A stretch of DNA of 17,416 bases. It comes from an uncultured Opitutia bacterium (GTDB taxonomy: Bacteria; Verrucomicrobiota; Verrucomicrobiia; Opitutales; UBA953). Within the stretch, counting starts at the first letter, position 1, and each line of letters opens with the position of its first letter. The stretch lies in NCBI GenBank assembly GCA_903921665.1, contig CAIXQT010000253.1, positions 1-17,416 of the forward strand, given 5' to 3'. The translations under genes and the position numbers were made by a program. The notes beneath the pieces are model-generated. The model did no database searches and had not been told where the DNA came from. It was given only the letters and a program-made list of their open reading frames with translations. Of the stretch, positions 1 through 7,521 are shown piece after piece.

Positions 1-813
<813 letters not shown>

Positions 814-832
814 GCATCGGACCTAGGCACGA

Positions 833-859
833 AAAAGGGCGCCCATCGGGCGCCCTTTT
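833..859. terminator. Bidirectional intrinsic terminator between fumarase and the DUF5684 gene
   Basis: A perfect 12-bp inverted repeat (833-844 paired with 848-859) encloses a 3-base ATC loop. The stem is flanked by A-run on the left and T-run on the right, so it reads as a hairpin plus U-tract in both directions. It sits between the convergent fumarase gene and the minus-strand gene ending at 882 and probably serves both. Confidence 0.9.
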
Positions 860-881
860 CATTTAGGTGGTGAAGGGTAGC

Positions 882-1322
882 TTAGGCCTGGGCAGGCTGC
901 TCAGCGACGTACTTCGAGGAACCGAAGCCGAGGATAAGCCAGAAGATCGGAGCCAGGAGCACGAGGCCGATCGCGAAACCGACGCCCTGGCCGAAGCGCT
1001 TGCTGATGTTCACGTGGTTCCAGACGAGGATGCCGAGGAAAGCCAGGCTGCCGATGATCGGGATGAAGTTCAGGAAGTAGCTGAGGGCGAACCAACCGGA
1101 CTGTCCACCGATGCGGAACATGACCACCAGGTTGTAGAACGGGATGATCGAGGCCCAGCCAGGCTGGCCGGCTTTTTCAAAGGTTTTCCACATGCCGACC
1201 ACCACGACCACGGCGATGGCGATGAAGACGAAGGCGAAGGCGGCCAGGAAGGCCATGATGCCGGCAGCAGCAGCTTCGTCGTTGGAGACTTGAGCGAGGA
1301 GGGAGGCGATAGAGGAGTTCAT
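882..1322 (-). CDS. DUF5684 family small membrane protein
   Basis: A 146-residue hydrophobic protein of the DUF5684 type. Hydrophobic segments are seen at about residues 22-44, 58-72, 78-100 and 113-133. The family hallmark FEKAGQPGWASIIPFYN lies at 48-64, followed by a late motif around ISKRFGQGVGFAIGL and LGFGSSKY. Members are often annotated as signal-peptidase-I-related or unknown membrane proteins; no catalytic Ser/Lys pair of a signal peptidase is apparent here, so I assign no enzymatic role. The ATG start is followed by a short polar N-terminus. The upstream 11 bases hold no Shine-Dalgarno sequence. It is 66 bases downstream of nuoA on the same strand and convergent with fumarase. An operon with nuoA is possible but a separate promoter candidate exists. 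Confidence 0.85.
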   Translation of the reverse strand: MNSSIASLLAQVSNDEAAAAGIMAFLAAFAFVFIAIAVVVVVGMWKTFEKAGQPGWASIIPFYNLVVMFRIGGQSGWFALSYFLNFIPIIGSLAFLGILVWNHVNISKRFGQGVGFAIGLVLLAPIFWLILGFGSSKYVAEQPAQA

Positions 1323-1340
1323 CGCCGTTTGCCTATAACA

Positions 1341-1346
1341 ATAATA
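1341..1346 (-). promoter_or_regulatory. Possible -10 element for the DUF5684 gene
   Basis: On the minus strand TATTAT (5 of 6 to the sigma-70 -10 consensus) lies in an AT-rich island 18 bases before the ATG at 1322. No convincing -35 is seen 16-18 bases upstream, so the call is weak. Confidence 0.3.
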
Positions 1347-1355
1347 GGATGCGGT

Positions 1356-1377
1356 CGAGTGAGAATCTCACGACTCG
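1356..1377 (-). other. Imperfect inverted repeat after nuoA
   Basis: A 22-base hairpin-forming sequence (GTGAG paired with CTCAC around an AAT loop, with an outer CGA/TCG stem and a 3-base bulge) lies between the nuoA stop and the DUF5684 start. No T-run follows on the minus strand, so it is not a standard intrinsic terminator. It could be an mRNA processing or regulator-binding site, or nothing. Confidence 0.3.
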
Positions 1378-1388
1378 TCAGGAACGGC

Positions 1389-1781
1389 TTATTTCTCCCA
1401 CTCCAGCGCGCCGCGCTTGAACTCGTAGGCCAGACCGAGGACGAGGACGCCGAGGAAGACCGCCGTGGCGGCCGTGATGGCGATGCCGGCGGCGAGGAAC
1501 TCGCGGTAGACCAGAGCCCAAGGCACGAGGAAGACGACTTCGATGTCGAAGAGGATGAACAGCATCGCCGTCACGTAGAACTTCACGGCGAAGCGGGGGT
1601 GGGGCTTTCCTTCCATCGGCAGGCCGCATTCGTAGGCCTTGTCCTTGATGTAGTTGCCCTTGGCGCGCTGGCCGAAGACGTGGCTGACGATCAGGATGAC
1701 GGCGGGGATCGCGAGGCCCAGGACGATCTGCACGAGGGCGGGCAGGTAGGTGCTGAGGGACTGGGATTCGGCGGCGGCCAT
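1389..1781 (-). CDS. nuoA: NADH-quinone oxidoreductase subunit A (NuoA)
   Basis: A 130-residue subunit A (ND3-type) of respiratory complex I, a membrane-arm subunit next to the quinone-entry region. Three membrane segments are visible, about residues 15-36, 69-91 and 98-118. Between the first two is the conserved loop with YECGLPMEG (Tyr50-Cys52), whose cysteine is the one that reports the active/deactive switch in mitochondrial ND3. FAVKFYVTAMLFILFDIEVV at 64-83 is the strongest family match, and the protein ends in the usual YEFKRGALEW. The frame is open for 59 more codons upstream, but that extension runs through a terminator hairpin and has no family match; the ATG at 1781 starts the protein at its usual length. 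No Shine-Dalgarno is present. nuoB and the other complex I genes are not next to it, which is unusual. Confidence 0.95.
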   Translation of the reverse strand: MAAAESQSLSTYLPALVQIVLGLAIPAVILIVSHVFGQRAKGNYIKDKAYECGLPMEGKPHPRFAVKFYVTAMLFILFDIEVVFLVPWALVYREFLAAGIAITAATAVFLGVLVLGLAYEFKRGALEWEK

Positions 1782-1796
1782 CGGTAGCGGATACGA

Positions 1797-1828
1797 AAAA
1801 GCCCTCGCCTCGGGAGGCAAGGGCTTTT
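1797..1828 (-). terminator. Intrinsic terminator after the DUF4340 gene, directly upstream of nuoA
   Basis: Inverted repeat 1797-1810 with 1815-1828: 14 positions with one C/A mismatch and a 4-base loop. The minus strand continues into a run of five T. It lies 21 bases after the DUF4340 stop codon, so it ends the exporter operon. Its U-tract finishes only 14 bases before the nuoA ATG, leaving no room for a promoter between them. The stem also has A-runs opposite, so it could work in both directions. Confidence 0.8.
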
Positions 1829-1849
1829 GCAGGAGAGGGCGATTTTGCC

Positions 1850-2848
1850 TTATTTTACCGCCGGGACGGCGAGGCTGGGAATGGCCGCCGGGCCAGCTGG
1901 TGGCTGGGCTTGCTTCGCGAAGGCGGCGGCGGAGACAGGAATCTGCTCCATGATCCAAGACGGAACGGTGAACTCGGCCTTAGCTGCGTACCCGTTCACC
2001 TTGTGCTTGGGGTCGGAATGTTTCGCGCGCACGAAGGCCTTGGGCGTCTCGCCCGCCGCCTTGCCCGCGACTTGGCCGAACGTCAGCGTCAACGAATTCC
2101 CGTCGAAGAAGCTGAGCGTGACCTGGAAGGTCTTCGCGAAGGCGGCGGCGGCGTCCTTGTCATCCTTGGCGACCGCCTCGCCGACACGCAGGGTGGCGAG
2201 CGATGCGGCGAGGTTCTCGATGCTCTCCGCGCCGGCGCCGGCGAACGGCTGACCCTTGGCGGGTCGGCTGAATTCCTTCTTCCCGTCGGCCCAGCTGAAC
2301 GCGAGCGTCTTGACGTCCGCGGCCTTCGCGGCGGAAAGCGTCAGGTCGGCCCATGAGGCGGGATCGCCGTCGAGGTCGCCGGTGAAGTCCGTGCGGATCG
2401 CCTGCGGCTGTCCTTGGTAGCGAGCGCTGTTGCCGAGCCCGTCGTCGGTCTGCCGGCCGAATTCGATCGTCAGCGACTTGCCCGGGGCGTTCAGCGTGAG
2501 CGAGGCGTCGGTGAGGCCGAGCTTCTCGAGGCGCTTGGGGTTGGCGGTCAGCAGGCCGTGGTTGCTGGCTTTCTGGAGCGAGCGCACGAGCGGCGTGAGA
2601 CGGGCCTCCGTGTCGGCCGGGAGGCCGAACTTCTCCTTCACCGTCCAGGCACCGTCAGCGCCCTTCGTGAGGGTCACCGTCTTGCCGTTGGCTTTCACGA
2701 CGAAGGATTGCAGCGACTCCAGCAGGGCCGCCTCGACGAGCGGCTGCTTGGTCGCGACGGGCTTGGCTTCCTCGCGGCCCAGCCGCAGGGCGGCGAGGGC
2801 GAGGAGTCCGAGGACGAGGGTGGCGATGAGCAGGGTCTTGTTGCGCAT
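1850..2848 (-). CDS. DUF4340 domain protein, last gene of Gld-type ABC exporter operon
   Basis: A 332-residue protein with one N-terminal membrane anchor or uncleaved signal (about residues 5-22, short basic start MRNK), and the rest predicted outside the cytoplasmic membrane. The body resembles DUF4340: repeats of a beta-rich unit with lines such as DGAWTVKEKFGLPADTEAR, then LEKLGLTDASLTL and LTIEFGRQTDDGLGNSAR. The C-terminus is Ala/Pro-rich and low complexity. DUF4340 proteins commonly follow GldG-like genes and are thought to be part of the same ABC complex, but the substrate is unknown. It starts 6 bases after the GldG-like stop, so co-translation is likely. It lacks a Shine-Dalgarno sequence. 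A terminator lies 21 bases downstream. Confidence 0.85.
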   Translation of the reverse strand: MRNKTLLIATLVLGLLALAALRLGREEAKPVATKQPLVEAALLESLQSFVVKANGKTVTLTKGADGAWTVKEKFGLPADTEARLTPLVRSLQKASNHGLLTANPKRLEKLGLTDASLTLNAPGKSLTIEFGRQTDDGLGNSARYQGQPQAIRTDFTGDLDGDPASWADLTLSAAKAADVKTLAFSWADGKKEFSRPAKGQPFAGAGAESIENLAASLATLRVGEAVAKDDKDAAAAFAKTFQVTLSFFDGNSLTLTFGQVAGKAAGETPKAFVRAKHSDPKHKVNGYAAKAEFTVPSWIMEQIPVSAAAFAKQAQPPAGPAAIPSLAVPAVK

Positions 2849-2854
2849 GGCGGA

Positions 2855-4759
2855 TTACGAGAGCTTGCGGCGGCGGGCCAGGGTGTAGAGGAGGCCGAAC
2901 AGCAAAGCGAGGACCGGGCCGGCGAGCAGGTTGAGGACCTGCAGGCGACGACCGAGCGAGTTGACGTCTTCGCTGAGTCCGCGGCGGATGACGCGACGTT
3001 CCTCCGAGAGCTTGTCGGCTTCGACCTGGAACTTCTCGATCTCGCGCTGCATCTCAGGCGTGATGACGATGCCCTTGGCCGTGGCGCCGCCGGACTGGCG
3101 GGAGAGTTCCGTGATCTTCGCGTTGGCCTCCTCGAGGCGGCGCTCGATCTCGTCGAGCTTCGCCTGGTAGCGGACCTGCGCGACGCGTTCGAGTTCCTGG
3201 ACCTTCTTGAAAGGACGGAGCGAAGTGCCCTTCGAGCGCAACGACACGAGTTCGTCGCTGCCGCCGAGCGTCTCGAGGGCGCTGACGACGAACGTCAGGT
3301 TGTCGTTCAACGGTTCCATGGCGGCCTGGCCGCCTACCTGGCGTTGGCGGACCGTGAAGGGGTCCATCATGAAGTCTGAATCAGCGACCACCAGGAGGCG
3401 GGCCGGCTTCTTGCTGACCGCGAGATGCGGGCCGGGGTGGGGCTTCGCGGCCGGCTTCGGCGGTTCGCCGGGCCGGGTCGGCTCAGGCGCGGCGGGCGCG
3501 GGCGCGCCTTTCGGGAAGGCCGTGACGAACTCGCCGGAGACCGAGGCCGCGAGCACGCGCGCCCGGCCGTCCGGTTTGAAGGCGAGCGCCACCTTCTCGA
3601 AGGGGCCGGCGTTGGCGACCAGCGTGCTGATCGCGCCGACGCCGGTTCCGTTCAGGCTGATGAGCGGCTCGAGCTTCAGGCGCTTTTCGGCGCCGGAGAT
3701 CAGGCTGATCGCGCCGGCTTCCATGAAGGCGAGTTCGCGCAGGTCGCTCGTGAGCGGCGAATCCTTGGCGAAGCCGGCCGGACCGACGGCGAAGGCGGGC
3801 TGGTATTGGACAGGCTCGCCGCGGGAGCCGCGGATCGAGACGGAACTGCCGGCGTCGCCCGCGACCGCATCGAGCGCGACGTCGACGCCCCAGGCGCGGA
3901 GCATGGCCGGGTCGCTGGCCGCCGTCATGGCCATCGGCGCCATCATGAAGGGCATGTTGCCTTGCGAGAACTTCTGGATGCGCGAAAGCGGATCGACGGC
4001 CGCGAAGACCGGGCCGCCGGCCAGCAGGAACTGGTCGACCGCGTAGGCCAGCTGCTCGTCGATGTGATGGGCATGGACCAGCGCCACGACGGCGACGCCC
4101 TTCGGCAGTTCGTTCGCCGTGGTGTTGACCGTGATGACGTCGTAGGTCTGCCCCAGTTCCGCGAGGAGGAAGTCGGCGGGCGTGGCCTGCTGTTCGCCTC
4201 CTTGCGGACCTTGGTTGGTGATCGGCAGGGAGCTGATCAGGGCGAGCTTGGGGCGTTCGAGGCGCGAAGCCGACGCGATCAGCTTCGACAGGTCGAACTC
4301 CAGGAAGCGTTCGCGGGAAGGGTCGAGCATCGGCAGGGCTTTGACGGTGTCCGCCTGCTGGGCCGTGAGGCCGAGGTAGGCGCTGCCTTGGGCGGCGCGC
4401 ATCGCGGCGAGGTTATGGCGTTGCGCGCGCTGTTCCTCCTTGGTGTCGGGGCGGGGATCGGTGACGACCAGGCGGACCTTGCCGCCGGAGGCGGCGGCGT
4501 ATTCGCGCAGCAACGTCTCGACGCGGCGGGAGTAGCTTTCGAGGTAGGGGCGGAGCTTCACGTCCGAGCGGCTGACGAAGAGCTCGAGCGTGACCGGCTC
4601 GTCGAGCCGGGCCACGATGCGCTTCGAGCCGGCCGACAGCGTGAAGGTGTGGTCGGCGGTGAGGTCGGCGCGGGCGCCGACGGCGCCGAAGATCAGGTTG
4701 ACGAAGAAAGCGGCCGCGAGGACGGCGAAGGCGGCGAGCAGGGCTTGGGAGCGGTTCAT
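2855..4759 (-). CDS. GldG-like ABC transporter auxiliary protein
   Basis: A 634-residue membrane-anchored protein of the GldG / ABC_transp_aux type. A first membrane segment lies at about 6-28 and a second at 608-627, followed by a basic tail (ARRRKLS) that would be cytoplasmic, so the large middle part is predicted periplasmic. It begins like the family with DLTADHTFTLSAGSKRIVARL, then has the GldG-like domain up to about residue 415, including LALISSLPI and a GGPVFAAVDP strand-turn. A proline-rich linker (about 418-445) leads to a second part with RLLVVADSDFMMD, then two charged coiled-coil stretches (about 520-555 and 568-595). GldF and GldG are the membrane partners of GldA in Bacteroidota gliding/secretion; in other phyla the cargo is not known. 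It lies 15 bases after the permease stop and 6 before the DUF4340 start. A short GGAA in the leader is at best a weak ribosome-binding site. Confidence 0.88.
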   Translation of the reverse strand: MNRSQALLAAFAVLAAAFFVNLIFGAVGARADLTADHTFTLSAGSKRIVARLDEPVTLELFVSRSDVKLRPYLESYSRRVETLLREYAAASGGKVRLVVTDPRPDTKEEQRAQRHNLAAMRAAQGSAYLGLTAQQADTVKALPMLDPSRERFLEFDLSKLIASASRLERPKLALISSLPITNQGPQGGEQQATPADFLLAELGQTYDVITVNTTANELPKGVAVVALVHAHHIDEQLAYAVDQFLLAGGPVFAAVDPLSRIQKFSQGNMPFMMAPMAMTAASDPAMLRAWGVDVALDAVAGDAGSSVSIRGSRGEPVQYQPAFAVGPAGFAKDSPLTSDLRELAFMEAGAISLISGAEKRLKLEPLISLNGTGVGAISTLVANAGPFEKVALAFKPDGRARVLAASVSGEFVTAFPKGAPAPAAPEPTRPGEPPKPAAKPHPGPHLAVSKKPARLLVVADSDFMMDPFTVRQRQVGGQAAMEPLNDNLTFVVSALETLGGSDELVSLRSKGTSLRPFKKVQELERVAQVRYQAKLDEIERRLEEANAKITELSRQSGGATAKGIVITPEMQREIEKFQVEADKLSEERRVIRRGLSEDVNSLGRRLQVLNLLAGPVLALLFGLLYTLARRRKLS

Positions 4760-4774
4760 GGCTTTGGTTTCCGG

Positions 4775-5533
4775 TTAGCGGCGTTCGACGATGATGGTGC
4801 TCAGCCCGAGGCCGGCGAAGGCCACGGAGAGGAAGTAGGCGGCGGGCCGCGCATCCACGAGGCCCAGGGTGAAGGGCTCGAGATTGCGCCAGAGGCCGAG
4901 GCGACGGAACTCATCGACGCCCCCGGAGCCGAGCACGCCGGCGAGCAGTTCGTCGAACACGCCGTAGCCGACGAGGACGAGGAGGAAGCAGGCGAGAAAG
5001 CCCGTGACGAAGGCGATGACTTGGCTGCGCGTGAGCGCGGAAGCGATCGCCGCGATACCGAGGCAGGCACCGGCGCAGAGGAGCGAACCGACGTAGCCGG
5101 AAACGATCACGCCCCAGTCGGGGTCGCCGAGCCAGCCGACCGTGAGCGCGACAGGGACCGTCATCAGCAAGGCGCAGGCGAGGAAGAGCCAGGCGGCGAG
5201 GAACTTGCCGAGCGCGGCCTGCCAGACCGTGATCGGCCAGGTCAGGAGCAGTTCGATCGTGCCTTGGCGGCGTTCTTCCGCCCAGAGGCGGGCGCCGGCG
5301 GCGGGGGCGAGGAACGCCCACAGCCACGGATGATAGAGGAAGAAGCGGTCGAGGCTGGCGACGCCGGACTCGTAGAGCCCGCCGACGAAGAACGCCAAGG
5401 ACACCGCGAAAGCGTTGAACACCGCGAGGAAGACGTAGGCCAGCGGGGTGCGGAAATAACCGGCGAACTCACGGCGGAGCATGGCCGTGAAAGGCTTGAG
5501 TCCGGACGAGGGGGATTTTTCGGAAGAGGACAT
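4775..5533 (-). CDS. GldF-like ABC transporter permease
   Basis: A 252-residue ABC-2 type permease with about six membrane segments. After a polar N-terminus it has AMLRREFAGYFRTPLAYVFL, typical of the amphipathic and first transmembrane region. The coupling region ARLWAEERRQGTIELLLTWP (about residues 81-100) is the signature of GldF-type permeases. The last segment ends in VERR. It should form the membrane channel powered by the ATPase encoded 10 bases upstream and work with the GldG-like protein downstream. Similar permeases are found in NosY and bacitracin-type exporters, but the GldG and DUF4340 neighbours favour the Gld class. The leader contains no Shine-Dalgarno sequence; its CTCCTC is pyrimidine-rich and of the opposite sense. 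Confidence 0.9.
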   Translation of the reverse strand: MSSSEKSPSSGLKPFTAMLRREFAGYFRTPLAYVFLAVFNAFAVSLAFFVGGLYESGVASLDRFFLYHPWLWAFLAPAAGARLWAEERRQGTIELLLTWPITVWQAALGKFLAAWLFLACALLMTVPVALTVGWLGDPDWGVIVSGYVGSLLCAGACLGIAAIASALTRSQVIAFVTGFLACFLLVLVGYGVFDELLAGVLGSGGVDEFRRLGLWRNLEPFTLGLVDARPAAYFLSVAFAGLGLSTIIVERR

Positions 5534-5543
5534 GACGAGGAGA

Positions 5544-6248
5544 TTAGGCGGTGAGCCGGCGGAAGACGGCGTTGAGGTCGGCGCCGCGGGCGAGGAACTT
5601 GTCGCGGGATTCGTCGCAGCGGACTTCCCCCTTCGCGATCACGATGACGCGGGTGCAGAGCTCGCCCACTTCTTCGAGGATGTGGGTCGAGACGATGACG
5701 GCCTTGCGGGCGGCCATCTCCTTGAGGATGCGGCGGACCTCGAACTTCTGGTTCGGGTCGAGGCCGTCGGTCGGTTCGTCGAGGATGAGGACCTCCGGGT
5801 CATGGATGACGGCCTGGGCGAAGCCCACGCGCATCCGGTAGCCCTTGGAGAGGGTGTCGATGGTCTGCGCGGCGACTTCGCCGAGGCGGCAGAGCTCGAG
5901 CGTCTTCCGGACGCTTTCGGCCGGATCGGCCAGGCCGCGGAGGTCGGCGGCGAAGCGGAGGAACTCGCGTACGGTCATCTCGCCGTAGGCGGGCGCGCCT
6001 TCGGGCGAGTAGCCGAGATGCTGCTTGGCCTGGACGGCCTGATCGGCGACGTCGAAGCCCGCGATCACCGCGGCGCCGGCGTCGGCCCGCAGGTGGCCGG
6101 TGAGCATCTTCATCGTGGTGGATTTCCCGGCGCCGTTCGGCCCGAGGAAACCGACGACCTCTCCGCGGTCGACCGCGAAGGAGACGTCGCGCACGGCGCG
6201 GATCGCGCCGTAGGACTTGGACAGGTTCTTGGCTTCGATGAGGGGCAT
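5544..6248 (-). CDS. GldA-like ABC transporter ATP-binding protein
   Basis: A 234-residue single-domain ABC ATPase. Walker A is GPNGAGKST (36-44), the signature is LSKGYRMRVG (133-142), Walker B is VLILDEPTDGLD (153-164) and the switch histidine is in STHILEE (His189). LSKGY in place of LSGGQ is characteristic of the GldA/CcmA-type subfamily. Instead of a canonical Q-loop glutamine it has GYSPEGAPAY near residue 79-88, as GldA-type proteins do. It would drive the permease encoded 10 bases downstream by ATP hydrolysis at the cytoplasmic face. It starts 10 bases after the mscS-type stop codon, which places the channel gene in the same transcript. Confidence 0.93.
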   Translation of the reverse strand: MPLIEAKNLSKSYGAIRAVRDVSFAVDRGEVVGFLGPNGAGKSTTMKMLTGHLRADAGAAVIAGFDVADQAVQAKQHLGYSPEGAPAYGEMTVREFLRFAADLRGLADPAESVRKTLELCRLGEVAAQTIDTLSKGYRMRVGFAQAVIHDPEVLILDEPTDGLDPNQKFEVRRILKEMAARKAVIVSTHILEEVGELCTRVIVIAKGEVRCDESRDKFLARGADLNAVFRRLTA

Positions 6249-6258
6249 GGCGAAAAGG

Positions 6259-7404
6259 TCAGCGGTTCTGCGGGGTGCCCATGACGGCGAGGCGGATGTC
6301 GGCCTTCTGGAGTCGCTCCGAGATGCGGAGGATCAGCTGCTGGTTGAACTCCAGCTGCTTCACCGCGGCGGCGGGGTGGTACCAGTACATCAGGCGGATA
6401 TTGACGGCCCAGTCGGCGAACTCGGTCACGTGGACGAGGGGCGGGTGGCTCGGCTGGGAACCTTCGTGGTTCACCAGCAGCTCGCGGACGATCGCGACGG
6501 CCTCGCGGACCTTCTCGGCCGGCGTGTTGGCCTCGAGGTGCACGAGGTCCTGCGCGCGGATGAAGTCGCGGCGGGTGATGTTGACGATCGCACGCGTGGC
6601 GAGGTCGCCGTTCGGGATGGCCAGCTTCTGCCCGTCGAGCATCACGATCGTGGTCGAGCGCAGGCCGAGGGACTCGACCTTGCCTTCGTGCGAGCCGATG
6701 TTGATCAGGTCGCCCAGCGTGAACGGCTGGTCGACGATGAGCATGACCGCGCCGAAGACGTTCTTGATCGTGTCCTGCGAAGCGAAGGCGAGGCCGACGA
6801 CGGCGCCGGCGAGGAGGCCGAGGATCGCGTCCGAGGACTTCGGGTCGACGATCGAGATGGCCTTGAAAGCGCCGACGAGGATGACCGTGATGCGGACGAC
6901 CGTGGAGAACATCGGGACGAGGATGTCGTCGAGCTTGTTCTCGGACTGGTCGGCGACCTTCTGGGCCCAGGCGATCGGGATGGCGACCAGGTAGAAGACC
7001 GCGGCGGTATGAGCCAAGGAGCAGAGGAAGGTCCCGCTCGTGACGGCGAAGTTCAGCCAGCCGATGTAGGCGAGGTAGGGCTTCGTGTCCTTGATCAGGA
7101 AGAGCAGGGTGTAGGCCGGCAGGATGAAGGGGAGGGACTTGCCGATGGCGGCGACGGCGGATTCGGCGATCGGGCTGGCACCGAACTTCGTCGAGATCCA
7201 GCGCATCAGCTTGCTGGCCACCCAGCCGACGAGGTAGGCGACCGCGATGAAGCCGATGGCGTGAATGATGATGTTGCTCCAGTCTTCGGGTGCCTTGGCA
7301 ACGACCTTCTGGAGGTCGCCGATGATGAAATGGTCGACCGGAGCGGTCGCCGGGGCGGCGGAAGCGGCAGGGGCGGTGGCGGGGACTACTTGGGCGAGCA
7401 ACAT
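6259..7404 (-). CDS. MscS-family mechanosensitive ion channel
   Basis: A 381-residue small-conductance mechanosensitive channel, which opens under membrane tension to release solutes during hypo-osmotic shock. An Ala/Pro-rich N-terminus (about 8-22) may include a signal segment; about four membrane helices follow. The NKLDDILVP motif (156-164) precedes the channel core, and the pore helix with its Gly/Ala pattern is at about 193-222 (ILGLLAGAVVGLAFASQ), then the family signature VDQPFTLGD (224-232) and the beta domain. The C-terminal alpha/beta domain reaches the end, as in E. coli MscS (286 residues); the extra length is N-terminal helices, as in larger YbdG/YnaI-like members. It is the first gene of the Gld-type exporter operon. 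The start was chosen as the only ATG giving a complete N-terminus; no Shine-Dalgarno is seen. Confidence 0.93.
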   Translation of the reverse strand: MLLAQVVPATAPAASAAPATAPVDHFIIGDLQKVVAKAPEDWSNIIIHAIGFIAVAYLVGWVASKLMRWISTKFGASPIAESAVAAIGKSLPFILPAYTLLFLIKDTKPYLAYIGWLNFAVTSGTFLCSLAHTAAVFYLVAIPIAWAQKVADQSENKLDDILVPMFSTVVRITVILVGAFKAISIVDPKSSDAILGLLAGAVVGLAFASQDTIKNVFGAVMLIVDQPFTLGDLINIGSHEGKVESLGLRSTTIVMLDGQKLAIPNGDLATRAIVNITRRDFIRAQDLVHLEANTPAEKVREAVAIVRELLVNHEGSQPSHPPLVHVTEFADWAVNIRLMYWYHPAAAVKQLEFNQQLILRISERLQKADIRLAVMGTPQNR

Positions 7405-7429
7405 GAGGGTGACGAGATGGGCGAAGGGC

Positions 7430-7458
7430 TATGTAGGCGGATGGCCTCCTGATTTCAA
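7430..7458 (-). promoter_or_regulatory. Candidate sigma-70 promoter for the mscS-exporter operon
   Basis: Minus strand TTGAAA (7453-7458, 5 of 6 to the -35 consensus), a 17-base spacer and TACATA (7430-7435, 3 of 6 to the -10). Transcription would begin near 7422, giving a leader of about 18-20 bases before the ATG at 7404. It lies in the 117-base divergent gap shared with trpS. Confidence 0.4.
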
Positions 7459-7488
7459 GCGTCACCGAGCCTCCAATCCGCTTGATGC

Positions 7489-7500
7489 GGGGCGAACCCC
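7489..7500 (+). other. Short GGGG-CGAA-CCCC hairpin upstream of trpS
   Basis: A 4-bp G:C stem with a CGAA tetraloop, 21 bases before the trpS ATG. It is too small to be a terminator; it may be a leader hairpin or chance in GC-rich DNA. I found no trp-leader peptide or T-box around it and no convincing plus-strand promoter in the 7405-7521 gap. Confidence 0.2.
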
Positions 7501-7521
7501 TTGCCACGCTGGGGGACCGGA

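Noticed and set aside
1356..1377. Terminator for nuoA
   Set aside because: The hairpin is bulged and has no T-run in the direction of transcription.
867..1787. A 306-codon plus-strand frame rich in Asp, Glu and His
   Set aside because: Antisense to nuoA and DUF5684; composition follows the complement of hydrophobic codons.
1782..1958. Upstream extension of the nuoA frame
   Set aside because: It runs through a terminator hairpin and the end of the DUF4340 gene; NuoA homologues start near the ATG at 1781.
3425..5554. A 709-codon plus-strand open frame across the GldG-like and permease genes
   Set aside because: Antisense shadow of recognised ABC genes, with an unbroken Arg/Glu/Gly/Ala composition and no motif.
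7501..7521. TTG start for trpS
   Set aside because: Seven extra residues with no match and a position on top of a GC-rich hairpin; the ATG at 7522 fits better.
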